A stretch of DNA of 64,000 bases from Lysobacter sp. Root494 (lineage in GTDB: Bacteria > Pseudomonadota > Gammaproteobacteria > Xanthomonadales > Xanthomonadaceae), in the NCBI RefSeq assembly GCF_001427225.1, contig NZ_LMFH01000008.1, forward strand, positions 186,001 to 250,000, in the 5' to 3' direction. The position numbers and the translations under genes were made by a program. Below the pieces are notes generated by a model, which did no database searches, had not been told where the DNA came from, and was given only the letters and a program-made list of their open reading frames with translations. Of this stretch, positions 19,710 to 29,575 are shown piece after piece (within the stretch, counting starts at the first letter, position 1; each line of letters begins with the position of its first letter).

Positions 19710-22583
19710 ATGACATCCACCCGCGTGCCCGCTTTCCGGGCGTGTCTGGGCATTTTCGCCGTCTCCGCCATCCTGCTCGCGGCACCGGCCCTCGCGGCCC
19801 CCGGCCCGTGCCCGACGCCCGAGGCGAAGACCAATCCGGCCTCGCTGGTCATCCCGGACTTCCTCTCCGTCTCCGGCGGAGGCTGGGTGCCCAATGCCGT
19901 TGTCGTCAATGGCCAGCCATCCCAGCCCAACCAGAATCAGGGCGGCCTGTTCCAGTGGTCGTTCGTAGGCGCTCCGGTAGGAACGCTGGCGAATGCCAAC
20001 TCGCCGCAGGTCCAGCTCACACCGTTCGACGTCGCCGCCAGCACCCAGGGGATCCTCCGTCTGACCGTGACCGTCAGCGGCTGCCCCGGCATCTCCACCA
20101 AGGACGTTCCGGTCACCGTCACCAATGCGCATGACGTGGTGATCAACCTGCCGCCGCATGCGGTGCCGGTGGCGTCGCCCTCGACGGCATCCGAAGGCAT
20201 GGTGGTCACACTGGATGGCAGCGGCTCCTGGGATGTGGACAACCCCAGCCTGACCTATGCCTGGCTGCAGACCGTGGGGCCCGCCGTGACGCTCGCAAAT
20301 ACGGGCAATCCGGCGATCAAGACCTTCGTCGCCCCGAATTTCGCGGACGACACCCAGCTGACCTTCAGGCTGACCGTCTCCGACGGCACGCTGTCGAACT
20401 CGGATACCACCTTCGTCAACGTGAGCTGGACGAACGACAGCCCGGTCGCCGGGCTCGTCTGTCCGGATGGCATGTTCGAAGTCAACGAAGGCCAGTCCGT
20501 CACCTTCGATGCCAGCGGCTCCACCGATAGCGACGATGGCATCGCCACGTACGAATGGGCGCAGCTTGTCGGCCTGCCCGAGGTGACCGGCGTTGCAGAC
20601 TGGAACACGGCCGTCGTCACCTTCAATGCGCCACAGCTCGGGTTCGGCGAGACTGGGCTGGTGCCCTTCAAGCTGACGGTGACCGACCACCATGGCGCGA
20701 AGTCGACCGCGAACTGCGCGATCTTCGTCCACGACATCACGAAGCCGCTCCTGAGCGTTCCGCAGTCCCCGCTCGTGGCGGAAGCCACGTCGGCCGATGG
20801 CGCGAACGTCGCCTACGAGGTCTCCGCCTTCGACGCCGTCGATGGCGACCTGCCGTTCCCTTCGCCCTACCTTCTCTGCGAGCCTCCGCCCGGCAGCCTG
20901 TTCGCGCTCGATTCCCTGAGCCCGGTGCTGTGCAGCGCCGAGGATTCAGCCGGAAACGGAAACACGGCGACGTTCTCGGTGAGCGTGGTCGATAGCACCG
21001 CTCCCGCGATCAGCGTTCCGCTGTCCTTCGCGGTCGAAGCGACCGGGCCGGACGGCGCACCTGCCGACTACGTCGCGAAGTCGAACGATGCCGTCGATGG
21101 CGAGCGGGACGCCGTATGCATGCCTGCTTCTGGTTCGACATTCCCGCTCAACACGCCCGGGCCGACGACCACGGTCCATTGCGACGCTACCGATGCGCAT
21201 GGCAACGAAGCCACCACCCGCACCTTCACCGTCGCGGTGCACGATACGACTCCGCCGGACATCGATGCGGCGACCGTAAGCGCGGACCTGGTCGCGGAAG
21301 CGACGTCCCCGTCCGGCGCATCGGTGAGCTTCGGCCTGCCCTCCGCCCACGACCTGGTGGACCTCGATGCCGTGCTGGTCACGTGCGCGCCCGGATCACC
21401 ACATGTGTTCCCGCTGGGCGAGACCGTCGTGCAGTGCGATGCGGTGGACAGCCGCGGCAACAGCACCGCGGATGCGACCCCCGGTACATCCGCCACGTTC
21501 AAGGTCACCGTGCGTGATACGACGGCGCCTGTGTTCGGCCCCGTATCGAACCACACGGTCGAAGCGCAATCCGGTGCGGGCGCGTCGTTCGCCTACGCCC
21601 TGCCGACCGCTACCGACGTAGTCGATGGCGACCGTACGGTCACCTGCACGGAAGCGCCCGCCCTTGCGTTGCCCGGCGTCTTCCCGCTTGGAAGCACCAC
21701 GGTCACCTGCAGTGCCAGCGACACGCGCGGCAACGGCGGTTCCACCTCGTTCCAGGTCACGGTGGTCGATACCACGGCACCATCGCTCGACCTGCCGGCG
21801 AACATCACTGCCGAAGCCACCGGCTCCACTGGTGCGGTCGTGAACTTCGCCGTGGCCGCCAGCGATGCCGTCGACGCCGACGTACAGCTTGTCTGCTCGT
21901 CCAACTCCGGTGACACGTTCGCACTGGGTACGACCACCGTGCAATGCATCGGCACCGACGACGCGGGCAACAGCGCGGGCGGCAACTTCACGATCACGGT
22001 GCAGGACACCACGGGACCGGCGATCTCCGCGCACGAGACCGTGACCGCATACGCAACGGGTAATTCTGCGGCGACCGTGACCTACACCGTCCCGACGGCG
22101 GTCGACCTCGTGGATGGACCGGTCGTGGTGACCTGCACGCCCGCTTCCGGCAGCAGTTTCAATGTCGGCACCACGACGGTGACCTGCAGCGCGAAAGACA
22201 GCCGCAACAATCCGTCGAACAGCACCTTCGCCGTGACCGTGACCTACAACTTCACCGGCTTCTTCCAGCCGATCGACAACGGAACGATGAACTCGGTCAA
22301 GGCGGGCAGCGCGATACCGGTGAAGTTCAGCCTGGGCGGCAACCAGGGCCTGAACATCTTCGATCCCGGTCCCGCTTCCGGCGTGATCGCCTGCAGCGCG
22401 ACCGATGGCGACGCGATCGAGGAAACGGTGACGGCCGGCAACAGCAGCCTGCAGTTCGACCCCGGCAGCAACCAGTACATCTACGTCTGGAAGACGGAGA
22501 AGTCCTGGGCCGGCCAGTGCCGCGTGCTGCAGGTCAAACTGAAGGGTGGAACCCAGCGATCGGCGCTCTTCAAGTTCAAGTGA
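19710..22583 (+). CDS. Secreted multi-domain protein with PKD-like, HYR and C-terminal PxKF domains
   Basis: 957 residues. A signal peptide ends near AALAAPG (about residue 31). Two PKD/Ig-like modules follow (about 150-340), then six HYR-type modules beginning at about residues 342, 428, 511, 603, 686 and 766, each opening with D-T/S-T-x-P and carrying paired cysteines and TTTV-x-C endings. The last about 110 residues are a PxKF-type domain (FTGFFQPIDN, IPVKFSLGG). Such proteins are exported and thought to mediate adhesion or surface binding; enzymatic motifs are absent. The start at 19710 is the only one giving a signal peptide. Close to the type II operon, but export by it is not shown. 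A strong terminator follows. Confidence 0.85.
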   Translation: MTSTRVPAFRACLGIFAVSAILLAAPALAAPGPCPTPEAKTNPASLVIPDFLSVSGGGWVPNAVVVNGQPSQPNQNQGGLFQWSFVGAPVGTLANANSPQVQLTPFDVAASTQGILRLTVTVSGCPGISTKDVPVTVTNAHDVVINLPPHAVPVASPSTASEGMVVTLDGSGSWDVDNPSLTYAWLQTVGPAVTLANTGNPAIKTFVAPNFADDTQLTFRLTVSDGTLSNSDTTFVNVSWTNDSPVAGLVCPDGMFEVNEGQSVTFDASGSTDSDDGIATYEWAQLVGLPEVTGVADWNTAVVTFNAPQLGFGETGLVPFKLTVTDHHGAKSTANCAIFVHDITKPLLSVPQSPLVAEATSADGANVAYEVSAFDAVDGDLPFPSPYLLCEPPPGSLFALDSLSPVLCSAEDSAGNGNTATFSVSVVDSTAPAISVPLSFAVEATGPDGAPADYVAKSNDAVDGERDAVCMPASGSTFPLNTPGPTTTVHCDATDAHGNEATTRTFTVAVHDTTPPDIDAATVSADLVAEATSPSGASVSFGLPSAHDLVDLDAVLVTCAPGSPHVFPLGETVVQCDAVDSRGNSTADATPGTSATFKVTVRDTTAPVFGPVSNHTVEAQSGAGASFAYALPTATDVVDGDRTVTCTEAPALALPGVFPLGSTTVTCSASDTRGNGGSTSFQVTVVDTTAPSLDLPANITAEATGSTGAVVNFAVAASDAVDADVQLVCSSNSGDTFALGTTTVQCIGTDDAGNSAGGNFTITVQDTTGPAISAHETVTAYATGNSAATVTYTVPTAVDLVDGPVVVTCTPASGSSFNVGTTTVTCSAKDSRNNPSNSTFAVTVTYNFTGFFQPIDNGTMNSVKAGSAIPVKFSLGGNQGLNIFDPGPASGVIACSATDGDAIEETVTAGNSSLQFDPGSNQYIYVWKTEKSWAGQCRVLQVKLKGGTQRSALFKFK

Positions 22584-22599
22584 CCGCATCGCGCGAAAC

Positions 22600-22630
22600 A
22601 AAAAAGCCCGGCTTCGGCCGGGCTTTTGTT
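22600..22630. terminator. Bidirectional rho-independent terminator
   Basis: AAAAGCCCGGC - TTCG - GCCGGGCTTTT: a GC-rich stem closed by a UUCG tetraloop, with A-run on one side and T-run on the other. It serves the HYR/PxKF gene (+) and purL (-), which converge here. Confidence 0.92.
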
Positions 22631-22647
22631 CATCCGTCGAAGCGACC

Positions 22648-25600
22648 TTATCCGACCCATGCCCGCGCGTTGCGGAAGATCCGCTGCCACGGCGAATCGC
22701 CGGAAGACAGCGGCCCGTCCCACTCGCGCGGTGCCCAGCTGAAGTTCGCGTTGCGCAGCGTGCGTTCGGGATGCGGCATCAGGATGGTGACGCGGCCGTC
22801 GTCGCTGCACAGGCCGGCGATCGAACTGGACGAATTGTTCGGGTTCGCGGGATAGTTCGTTGCGAGGCTGCCGTCGCCGTTGATGTAGTTCAACGCGACG
22901 GCCACGCGTCCGGCATCGCCGGTCGCATCGAACGAAGCGCGGCCTTCGCCGTGCGCCACCGCCACCGGAATGCGCGAACCCTGCATGCCGCGCAGGAACA
23001 GCGACGGTGAATCGGCGACTTCCAGCAGCGCGACGCGGCCTTCGTACTGCTCGCTGCCGTTGCGAAGGAACTGCGGGAAGTGCTCCGCACCGGGAATCAG
23101 GTCCTTCAGCTGCGACAGCATCTGGCAGCCGTTGCACACGCCGAGCGCGAAGGTGTCGTGGCGCTGGAAGAAGGCCGTGAATGCTTCGCGCAACGCGGTG
23201 CGTTCCAGCACCGACGTCGCCCAGCCGCGGCCCGCGCCCAGCACGTCGCCGTAACTGAAGCCGCCACAGGCGACAAAACCTCTGAAGTCGTCGAGAACAA
23301 AGCGGCCGTTGATCAGGTCGCTCATGTGCACGTCGAAGGCTTCGAAGCCGGCGCGGTCGAATGCGTAGGCGGTTTCGACCTGGCTGTTGACGCCCTGTTC
23401 GCGCAGGATCGCGACCTTCGGCCGGGCGCCGGTGTTGATGAAGGGGGCGGCGACGTCTTCGTTCGGATCGAACGTAAGCTTCGGCCTCAGCCCGGGCGCG
23501 TTGAAGTCGCGCGCGGCGGCGCGTTCCTGGTCGGCGGCTTCCGGGTTGTCGCGCAGCTTCTGCATCGCGTGCGTGACCGACCACCAGGCATCGAAGAGTT
23601 CTTCCCAGCGCCATTCGGCCAGGGTTTCGCCTTCCTGGCGCACGCGAATCGTGGGGGCGGTGGTCGGCCGCGCAATGCGTTGCGCGCAATCGATCAGGCC
23701 GTGGCGCGCGACGAGGTCGGCGAACTCCGCGCGGTCCTCGGCCGCGATCTGCACGATGGCGCCGAGTTCCTCGTTGAACAGCGTGCGCAGCGGATCGCTG
23801 CCGCGATCGTCGCCCCAGCCATCGAGGTCGATGTCCAGGCCAACATGCGAGGCGAACGCCATCTCGCACAGCGTCGCGAACGCGCCGCCATCGCTGCGGT
23901 CGTGGTAAGCGCGCAACAGGCCGTGCGTGCGCGCATCGCGGATCAGTTCGAAGAAGGCGCGCAGGCGCTGCGGATCGTCGAGGTCCGGCACGGCCGGATC
24001 GTCGGGATCGGGGGAGCGTCCGGCAAACGCCGGGAGTTCCTTCGCACCGGCTTCGGGGAAACACTGGGCGAGGATCGAGCCGCCCATGCGCTGCCGCCCG
24101 GCACCGAGGCCGATCAGCCACAGCTCGGATTCCTCTTCTCGGGTGAGCAGCGGCGTGAGCTGTTCGCGCACGTCGGTGACAGGCGCGAAGGCGCTGACGA
24201 TCAGCGACACCGGCGACACCGACTTGTGCGCCTCGCCATCGTTGTGCCATTGCGCCTGCATCGACAGCGAGTCCTTGCCGACCGGGATGCTGAGATCGAG
24301 CGCGGGGCACAGTTCCATGCCGACCGCCTTCACTGCGTCGAACAGCAATGCGTCTTCGCCCGGATGGCCAGCTGCGGCCATCCAGTTCGCGGACAGCTTG
24401 ATGCGATCCAGTGTTTCGACCGGTGCGGCGCAGAGATTGGTGATCGCCTCGCCCACGGCCATGCGTGCGGCGGCGGCGGCATCGAGCAACGCGAGCGGGG
24501 TGCGTTCGCCGATCGCCATCGCTTCGCCCGCATAGGTGTCGAAGCCCGAAAGCGTGATCGCGCAATCGGCGACCGGCATCTGCCACGGACCGACCAGCTG
24601 GTCGCGCGCGGTGAGGCCGCCGACGGTGCGATCACCGATCGTGATGAGGAACTGCTTGGATGCGACGGTCGGATGCGCGAGCACGCGCAGTGCGGCTTCG
24701 CGCAGTGCGATGCCGTTCCAGTCGAGCGCGGGCCACGGCGCCGGCGTGGGATGGCGGGTGTCGCGATGCATCTTCGGCGCCTTGCCGAACAGCACGTCCA
24801 TGGGCAGGTCGATGGGCCAGTGGTGGCCGGCTTCGCGCGCGTTCCCGACGGTTGCGCCATAGCCGACAACGAGATGCTCTTCCGCCGTCGCATAACCCAC
24901 CACCGCGAACGGGCAGCGCTCGCGTTCGCACAGCGCCGCGAATTCATCGATGCGTTCGGCGGACAGGCCGAGCACGTAACGTTCCTGCGATTCGTTGCAC
25001 CACAGCTGCATCGGCGACAGCGACGGATCGTCGGCGGGCACCTTTGCCAGGTCGATCACGCCGCCGACATTGGAATCATGCAGCAGTTCGGGAATCGCAT
25101 TCGACAGGCCGCCCGCGCCGACGTCGTGCGCGGTGACGATCGGGTTGTCTTCGCCCATCGCCACGCAGCGATCGAGCACTTCCTGGCAGCGGCGTTCCAT
25201 CTCCGGGTTGTCGCGCTGCACGCTGGCGAAATCGAGTGCCTCGGCGCTTTCGCCCGATGCCACCGAACTCGCGGCGCCGCCGCCGAGGCCGATCAGCATC
25301 GCCGGCCCACCCAGCACGATCACCGCGTCGCCCGGGCGCAGCGAATGCTTCTCCACCTGGATGCGGTCGATCGCACCGAGGCCACCTGCGAGCATGATCG
25401 GTTTGTCGTAGGCGCGGACATGCGTGCCTTCATCGAGCTCGAAGCTGCGGAAGTAGCCGGTGAGGTTCGGGCGGCCGAATTCGTTGTTGAACGCGGCGCC
25501 GCCGAGCGGGCCGTCGAGCATGATTTCCAGTGCGGGCGCCATGCGCGGGTTCAGCGAACGCGGCGCTTCCCAAGGCTGTGGAAGCGTCGGAATGCGCAGG

Positions 25601-26592
25601 TGCGAGACCGAGAAACCGCTCAGGCCCGCCTTCGGGCGGCCACCGCGTCCGGTCGCGCCCTCGTCGCGGATTTCGCCGCCATTGCCGGTGCTTGCGCCGG
25701 GGAATGGCGCGATCGCAGTCGGGTGGTTGTGCGTTTCGACCTTGATGCAGAACGCCGACGGCTGTTCGGCTTCGCTCGTGTATGCCTGCGTGCCCGGCTG
25801 CGGACGGAAGCGCCGCGCGGGATAGCCTTCGACCACCGCGGCGTTGTCGCTGTACGCGGACAACGTGTACCGCGGCGTGGTCGCGTGCGTGTTCTTGATC
25901 ATCTTGAACAGCGAGAGCGACTGCTCGCGCCCGTCGACCGTCCACGACGCATTGAAGATCTTGTGGCGGCAGTGCTCCGAGTTCGCCTGCGCGAACATCA
26001 TCAGCTCGACGTCGGAAGGCTGCCGGCCGAGCGCCGCGTAACGCTCGCGCAGGTAGGCGATTTCGTCATCGGCGAGCGCGAGTCCCAGACGCGTATTCGC
26101 TTCTTCGAGCGTATCGAGCGGGATGCGTTCGAGCTCGCCGCGTGCGGGCACGGTGAACAATGCAGCCGCGTCGTCGCGTGCTTCGAGCAACGACTGGGTC
26201 ATCGGGTCGTGCAGGAGTTTCGCCAGCGCGCCCTGCGTGGGTGCGTCGGCAGGCCAGCCCGCCACGTCATAGCGGATGCCGCGTTCGACCCGCTTCACCG
26301 GCTGGCCGGCGCCGCGCAGCAGCTCAGTCGCCTTGCTCGCCCACGGCGAGAGCGTGCCCAGGCGCGGGGTAACGTAGCGCGAGACCGCACCTGGCTGGCG
26401 CGGCACTTCGTCGAACCGGCCCTGCAGGATGCGCGACAGCGTGGCGCGATCGGGTTCGGCATCGGCTTCGGGGACAACCCAATAAGTCCACCAGGCGCCG
26501 ATCAGGCGCAACTGGGAATGGACGGCTTGGAGGCGGGCTTGCAGGCGTTCGCGGCGGAACGAAGACAGGGCGGAGTCGCCCTCGAGGACCAT
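22648..26592 (-). CDS. purL: Phosphoribosylformylglycinamidine synthase (single-chain PurL)
   Basis: 1314 residues; the large gammaproteobacterial form with FGAR-binding N-domain, two AIR-synthase-type halves and a C-terminal glutaminase. It makes FGAM from FGAR, ATP and glutamine in purine synthesis. Key blocks: [15 protein letters not shown] and [11 protein letters not shown] (ATP/substrate site), [29 protein letters not shown], and GVCNGCQ with the glutaminase Cys near residue 1153. Start ATG 26592 or 26595. It lies alone on the minus strand between the dsbC terminator and the 22600-22630 terminator. Confidence 0.97.
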   Translation of the reverse strand: MVLEGDSALSSFRRERLQARLQAVHSQLRLIGAWWTYWVVPEADAEPDRATLSRILQGRFDEVPRQPGAVSRYVTPRLGTLSPWASKATELLRGAGQPVKRVERGIRYDVAGWPADAPTQGALAKLLHDPMTQSLLEARDDAAALFTVPARGELERIPLDTLEEANTRLGLALADDEIAYLRERYAALGRQPSDVELMMFAQANSEHCRHKIFNASWTVDGREQSLSLFKMIKNTHATTPRYTLSAYSDNAAVVEGYPARRFRPQPGTQAYTSEAEQPSAFCIKVETHNHPTAIAPFPGASTGNGGEIRDEGATGRGGRPKAGLSGFSVSHLRIPTLPQPWEAPRSLNPRMAPALEIMLDGPLGGAAFNNEFGRPNLTGYFRSFELDEGTHVRAYDKPIMLAGGLGAIDRIQVEKHSLRPGDAVIVLGGPAMLIGLGGGAASSVASGESAEALDFASVQRDNPEMERRCQEVLDRCVAMGEDNPIVTAHDVGAGGLSNAIPELLHDSNVGGVIDLAKVPADDPSLSPMQLWCNESQERYVLGLSAERIDEFAALCERERCPFAVVGYATAEEHLVVGYGATVGNAREAGHHWPIDLPMDVLFGKAPKMHRDTRHPTPAPWPALDWNGIALREAALRVLAHPTVASKQFLITIGDRTVGGLTARDQLVGPWQMPVADCAITLSGFDTYAGEAMAIGERTPLALLDAAAAARMAVGEAITNLCAAPVETLDRIKLSANWMAAAGHPGEDALLFDAVKAVGMELCPALDLSIPVGKDSLSMQAQWHNDGEAHKSVSPVSLIVSAFAPVTDVREQLTPLLTREEESELWLIGLGAGRQRMGGSILAQCFPEAGAKELPAFAGRSPDPDDPAVPDLDDPQRLRAFFELIRDARTHGLLRAYHDRSDGGAFATLCEMAFASHVGLDIDLDGWGDDRGSDPLRTLFNEELGAIVQIAAEDRAEFADLVARHGLIDCAQRIARPTTAPTIRVRQEGETLAEWRWEELFDAWWSVTHAMQKLRDNPEAADQERAAARDFNAPGLRPKLTFDPNEDVAAPFINTGARPKVAILREQGVNSQVETAYAFDRAGFEAFDVHMSDLINGRFVLDDFRGFVACGGFSYGDVLGAGRGWATSVLERTALREAFTAFFQRHDTFALGVCNGCQMLSQLKDLIPGAEHFPQFLRNGSEQYEGRVALLEVADSPSLFLRGMQGSRIPVAVAHGEGRASFDATGDAGRVAVALNYINGDGSLATNYPANPNNSSSSIAGLCSDDGRVTILMPHPERTLRNANFSWAPREWDGPLSSGDSPWQRIFRNARAWVG

Positions 26593-26674
26593 CATGTCCG
26601 GGGAACCGTGGGGTACGGGCCGGGTATTGTAGACGGGAGCGGGAATCGGGGTCTAAGCGGCGCTCGCTCCAACG

Positions 26675-26702
26675 AAAAACGGAGGCTGAGGCCTCCGTTT
26701 TT
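26675..26702 (-). terminator. Rho-independent terminator of dsbC
   Basis: AAAAACGGAGGC - TGAG - GCCTCCGTTTTT: a strong stem, 22 bases past the dsbC stop in its direction of transcription, ending in a U-run. It also separates dsbC from purL. Confidence 0.92.
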
Positions 26703-26723
26703 CACGTGCAACGACTGGACCGA

Positions 26724-27599
26724 TCAACCGCCGGTCGAGGCCACCGGATCGGTGCCGCCCGCCGCGGTGGTCTTGCCGCCCCGGGCCACTTTGTCCAGTG
26801 CCTCGCGCAGCTGCTGCGGCGGCAGGTAGCCGCCGACCGTGGTGCCATCTTCGGCAATGATCATCGGCGTGCCGGTAAGGCCGGCGCGCTGGCCGACGTC
26901 GTACTGCATCGAAACGGTGTTCTTGCAGTCGCGGGCGGGAATGGTGCGGTCGTTCTTGGCATCGGTCAGCGCCTTCTTGCGATCGGGCGCACACCAGACC
27001 GAAATCATCTTCTTGTGGTCCTCGCTGCCCAGGCCCATCCGCGGGAAGGCGATGTACTGCACTTCGATGCCCTGCTTGTTGTATTCGGCGATCTCGCTGT
27101 GGAACTTGCGGCAGTAGCCGCACTCGACGTCGGTGAAGATCGAAACGGTGTATTTCGGATTCGGCGGCGAGAACACGATGCGCTCGCTGACCGGAATCGT
27201 CTTCAGCAGGTCCTTGCGCACCGAGGCGAGCGCCTGCTCGCTCAGATCCTTTTTCGCGGCGACGTCGTACAGCGCGCCCTGCGGGCCTGGCAGGAAGAGA
27301 TAGCGTCCGTCATCGCTGACATACACGACCTGGCCCTGGACGATGGCTTCGCGGAATCCGGCGATCGGCGCGGCGCGGACCTTGTCGATGGAGACGCGGG
27401 GATTCAGCGCCTGGATGGCGGCGATCGCGTGCGCTTCCGGCGTATTGGCGGCCGCCTTGGGCACGGAGCCGGTCGGAGCGGTGCTGCCGGCGGTCGCGGC
27501 CTGCGAACCCGGCGCTTTTCCGGCGGCGCCGGACTGCGGGCCCTGGGCGCACGCCGAGAGGCTGATCACGCCCAACAGGGCAAGGAAAAGAGGCTTCAT
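26724..27599 (-). CDS. dsbC: DsbC-type periplasmic disulfide isomerase (predicted lipoprotein)
   Basis: 291 residues. The N-terminus carries a lipobox-like LSAC (Cys17) followed by a Gly/Ala/Pro/Thr-rich linker (to about 50), so it may be membrane anchored, unlike the soluble E. coli protein. A DsbC dimerisation domain (about 55-120) precedes a thioredoxin domain with the active site CGYC (Cys160-Cys163) and the cis-Pro block GTPMII. The second cysteine pair (WCAPDRK and RDCKNT) is also present. It shuffles incorrect disulfides in exported proteins. It lies downstream of xerD on the same strand, a conserved proteobacterial order, with a 391-bp gap between them. Confidence 0.9.
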   Translation of the reverse strand: MKPLFLALLGVISLSACAQGPQSGAAGKAPGSQAATAGSTAPTGSVPKAAANTPEAHAIAAIQALNPRVSIDKVRAAPIAGFREAIVQGQVVYVSDDGRYLFLPGPQGALYDVAAKKDLSEQALASVRKDLLKTIPVSERIVFSPPNPKYTVSIFTDVECGYCRKFHSEIAEYNKQGIEVQYIAFPRMGLGSEDHKKMISVWCAPDRKKALTDAKNDRTIPARDCKNTVSMQYDVGQRAGLTGTPMIIAEDGTTVGGYLPPQQLREALDKVARGGKTTAAGGTDPVASTGG

Positions 27600-27880
27600 G
27601 AAAGGTCCTGGCAGGTGTGACCGGCATTGGAATGCCGGATCGGCGCGAAGTTTCCGGATTGTCGCACGCGTGCGATGGGCGGTGCGTGCGATGGATTCGG
27701 CGGTTTGTCGTGGTCAGGGATCGTGAAGCGGCTCGGAGAGAACGGCGAGGTAGGTGGAGGACGGCCGGCGAGCGGCCATGGTTTTTCCGATACTGCGGGC
27801 TGCGGCGCGTCGGGGTCACTCGTTGCTTTCATGTCGTAGCGCGACCGCGCGGCGGCGCCCGGCTTCGATTGCGAAATCGC
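27600..27880. other. Intergenic sequence with no gene seen
   Basis: Between dsbC and the palindromic element at the xerD 3' end. No credible coding frame, RNA gene or strong promoter was seen; open frames on both strands lack family resemblance. The dsbC promoter should lie here. Confidence 0.5.
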
Positions 27881-27996
27881 TGCCATCCATGGCGAAGCGA
27901 GCCGGCTTCGGATCGTCCCGCCCGGCCATCCATGGCCGGGCGTTCGCGGCCGCAGCCGATGCCGATAGGGCATCGGCCAAGCGCGGCCGCTCACCC
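27881..27996. repeat. Palindromic 3'-end element overlapping the xerD stop codon (copy 2)
   Basis: The same layout as the block at 15784-15879: a GGCCATCCATGGCC hairpin, GCGGCCGC at 27946-27953 and again at 27983-27990, then the stop codon of the upstream gene (27991-27993). This copy has an extra ~20-base hairpin (GATGCC...GGCATC) between the two octamers. Confidence 0.75.
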
Positions 27997-28944
27997 TCTC
28001 GGGTGGTGCTTTGCGTGCAGTTGCTTCAGCTGTTCACGCGCCACCAGCGTGTAGATCTGGGTCGTCGACAGCGAGCTGTGTCCGAGCAACATCTGCAGCG
28101 CGCGCAGGTCGGCGCCGTGGTTCAGCAGATGAGTCGCGAAGCTGTGGCGCAGGCCATGCGGGCTGATGCGCGCGGGATCGATGCCCGCAACGCCCGCGTA
28201 GCGCTTCACCAGTTGCCAGAACTGCTGGCGCGTGGGCGGTTCGCCACCCGTGTTCAGGAACAACGGTGCGAGTGCGCGTTTTCCGGCGAGTTGTGGCCGG
28301 GCCATGGCCAGATATCGCTCGAGCCAGTGCTGCGCCTCCTCGCCCAGCGGCACGAGTCGTTCCTTGCTGCCCTTGCCGGTCACGCGCAAGACGCCCTGGC
28401 GCAGGTTGACCGCGGTCGCGGGCAGGTTGACCAGCTCGCTTACACGCAGGCCGCAGGCATACATCAGCTCCAGCATCGCGCGGTCGCGCAGGCCATGCGG
28501 CGAAGTGAGGTCGGGCGCCGCCAGCAATGCATCGATCTGGCTTTCGCCCAACGCTTTCGGCAGCGAACGCGGCAGCTTTGGCGGATCCAGCAGCGCCGTG
28601 GGATCGTCCGCACGCGCGCCGGTGCGCACGCGGTGGGCGAAGAACGCGCGCAACGCAGACAACAGCCGCGCATTGCTTCGCGGCGAATAGCCGTTATGGC
28701 TGCGCCATGCGAGATAGTCGAACAGTCCGCTGCGGTCGGCGGCGGACAGTCCACCGTTCTTGCCTTCGCGCCATCGCGCGACTCCTTCCAGGTCACGGCG
28801 ATAACTGTCGAGCGTCTGTCGCGACAGGCCGTGCTCGGCCCAGATCGCATCGAGGAAACTGCTGATGGCCGCGGCGTCGGCATCGGGCAATGGCGGCAAG
28901 GCCATCGCCTGCGTGCGGCGCTCGGCAGGCGTATGCGGACTCAT
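27991..28944 (-). CDS. xerD: XerD tyrosine recombinase
   Basis: 317 residues. With XerC it resolves chromosome dimers at dif. It has an N-terminal SAM-like core-binding domain (about 25-115) and a catalytic domain with Arg167 (GLRVSEL), the lysine beta-hairpin ([11 protein letters not shown]), HGLRH, the GHSS histidine and Tyr298 (QIYT). Full length for XerD; start ATG 28944, with a second in-frame ATG 13 codons in. Chromosomal housekeeping type rather than a phage or integron integrase: no integron-specific insertion is seen. It is divergent from the RDD gene by only 24 bases. Confidence 0.93.
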   Translation of the reverse strand: MSPHTPAERRTQAMALPPLPDADAAAISSFLDAIWAEHGLSRQTLDSYRRDLEGVARWREGKNGGLSAADRSGLFDYLAWRSHNGYSPRSNARLLSALRAFFAHRVRTGARADDPTALLDPPKLPRSLPKALGESQIDALLAAPDLTSPHGLRDRAMLELMYACGLRVSELVNLPATAVNLRQGVLRVTGKGSKERLVPLGEEAQHWLERYLAMARPQLAGKRALAPLFLNTGGEPPTRQQFWQLVKRYAGVAGIDPARISPHGLRHSFATHLLNHGADLRALQMLLGHSSLSTTQIYTLVAREQLKQLHAKHHPRG

Positions 28945-28968
28945 TGGCGAAGCTTATATGCTGTCGCG

Positions 28969-29448
28969 ATGACTTCGACCGACAACGCTTCGACTTCGCC
29001 CGGCCGGCCCGCTGCACTCGTCGGCTGGCGCCTGCTCGCACTGTTCTACGACTTCTGGCCGGTGCTTGCGTTGTGGATGGTGGCGTCGACGGCGTTCACG
29101 CTCGGGTACACCTTCCTCGGTGGCCACGATCCGCACCAGAACATTCCACCGTTCTCACCACTCTGGTGGCTGCTCTGGCTGGTGTGCTGGGCGATCGCCG
29201 GCGTGTATGCGACCGCAAGCTGGCGCCGTGGCGGACAGACACTGGGGATGCGGCCGTGGCGCCTGCGTTTGGCGACCAGCGGGGAGGCGAGGCCTTCGTG
29301 GTCGCAGCTGTGGATGCGCTATGCGGTCGGCACGCTTTCGCTGCTGCTGGGTGGCCTGGGTTTCTGGTGGGCATGGTTCGATCGCGAGCGGCTTACATGG
29401 CATGACCGCCTGAGCGGAACATGGCTCATGCGTTCGACGAAGCGCTAG
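28969..29448 (+). CDS. RDD-family membrane protein
   Basis: 159 residues with three predicted membrane helices: about 17-40 (RLLALFYDFWPVLALWMV), 62-82 (LWWLLWLVCWAIAG) and 117-138 (VGTLSLLLGGLGFWWAWF). The RDD signature is seen as Arg in helix 1 (VGWRLLALFYD) and the Trp/Arg/Asp motifs near the end (WHDRLSGT). Molecular function of this family is poorly known; some members are linked to Na+/H+ transport. It starts 24 bases from divergent xerD and ends 127 bases before the accessory block. From memory, RDD genes often lie close to lptG in related genomes. Confidence 0.85.
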   Translation: MTSTDNASTSPGRPAALVGWRLLALFYDFWPVLALWMVASTAFTLGYTFLGGHDPHQNIPPFSPLWWLLWLVCWAIAGVYATASWRRGGQTLGMRPWRLRLATSGEARPSWSQLWMRYAVGTLSLLLGGLGFWWAWFDRERLTWHDRLSGTWLMRSTKR

Positions 29449-29575
29449 CGGCGATCGAGAGACCTGAAAACGACAGCAGCGGCATCGTCCGGAACCAGCG
29501 GACTGGCCTTCCCCACACGGATCCCGCGTTGGCCGAAGAGGACACCGGCGTCCGTGCCGCCGGCGATGGACTGGC

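Noticed and set aside
23080-26829. A 1249-codon open frame on the plus strand, antisense to purL
   Set aside because: High-GC codon bias leaves the opposite strand open. The translation is Arg/Ala/Gly/His-rich with no family resemblance, and PurL on the minus strand is certain.
27991-28944. XerD considered as the integrase for the attC cassette
   Set aside because: The protein matches the housekeeping dimer-resolution recombinase and shows no integron-specific insertion; it lies 13 kb from the cassette.
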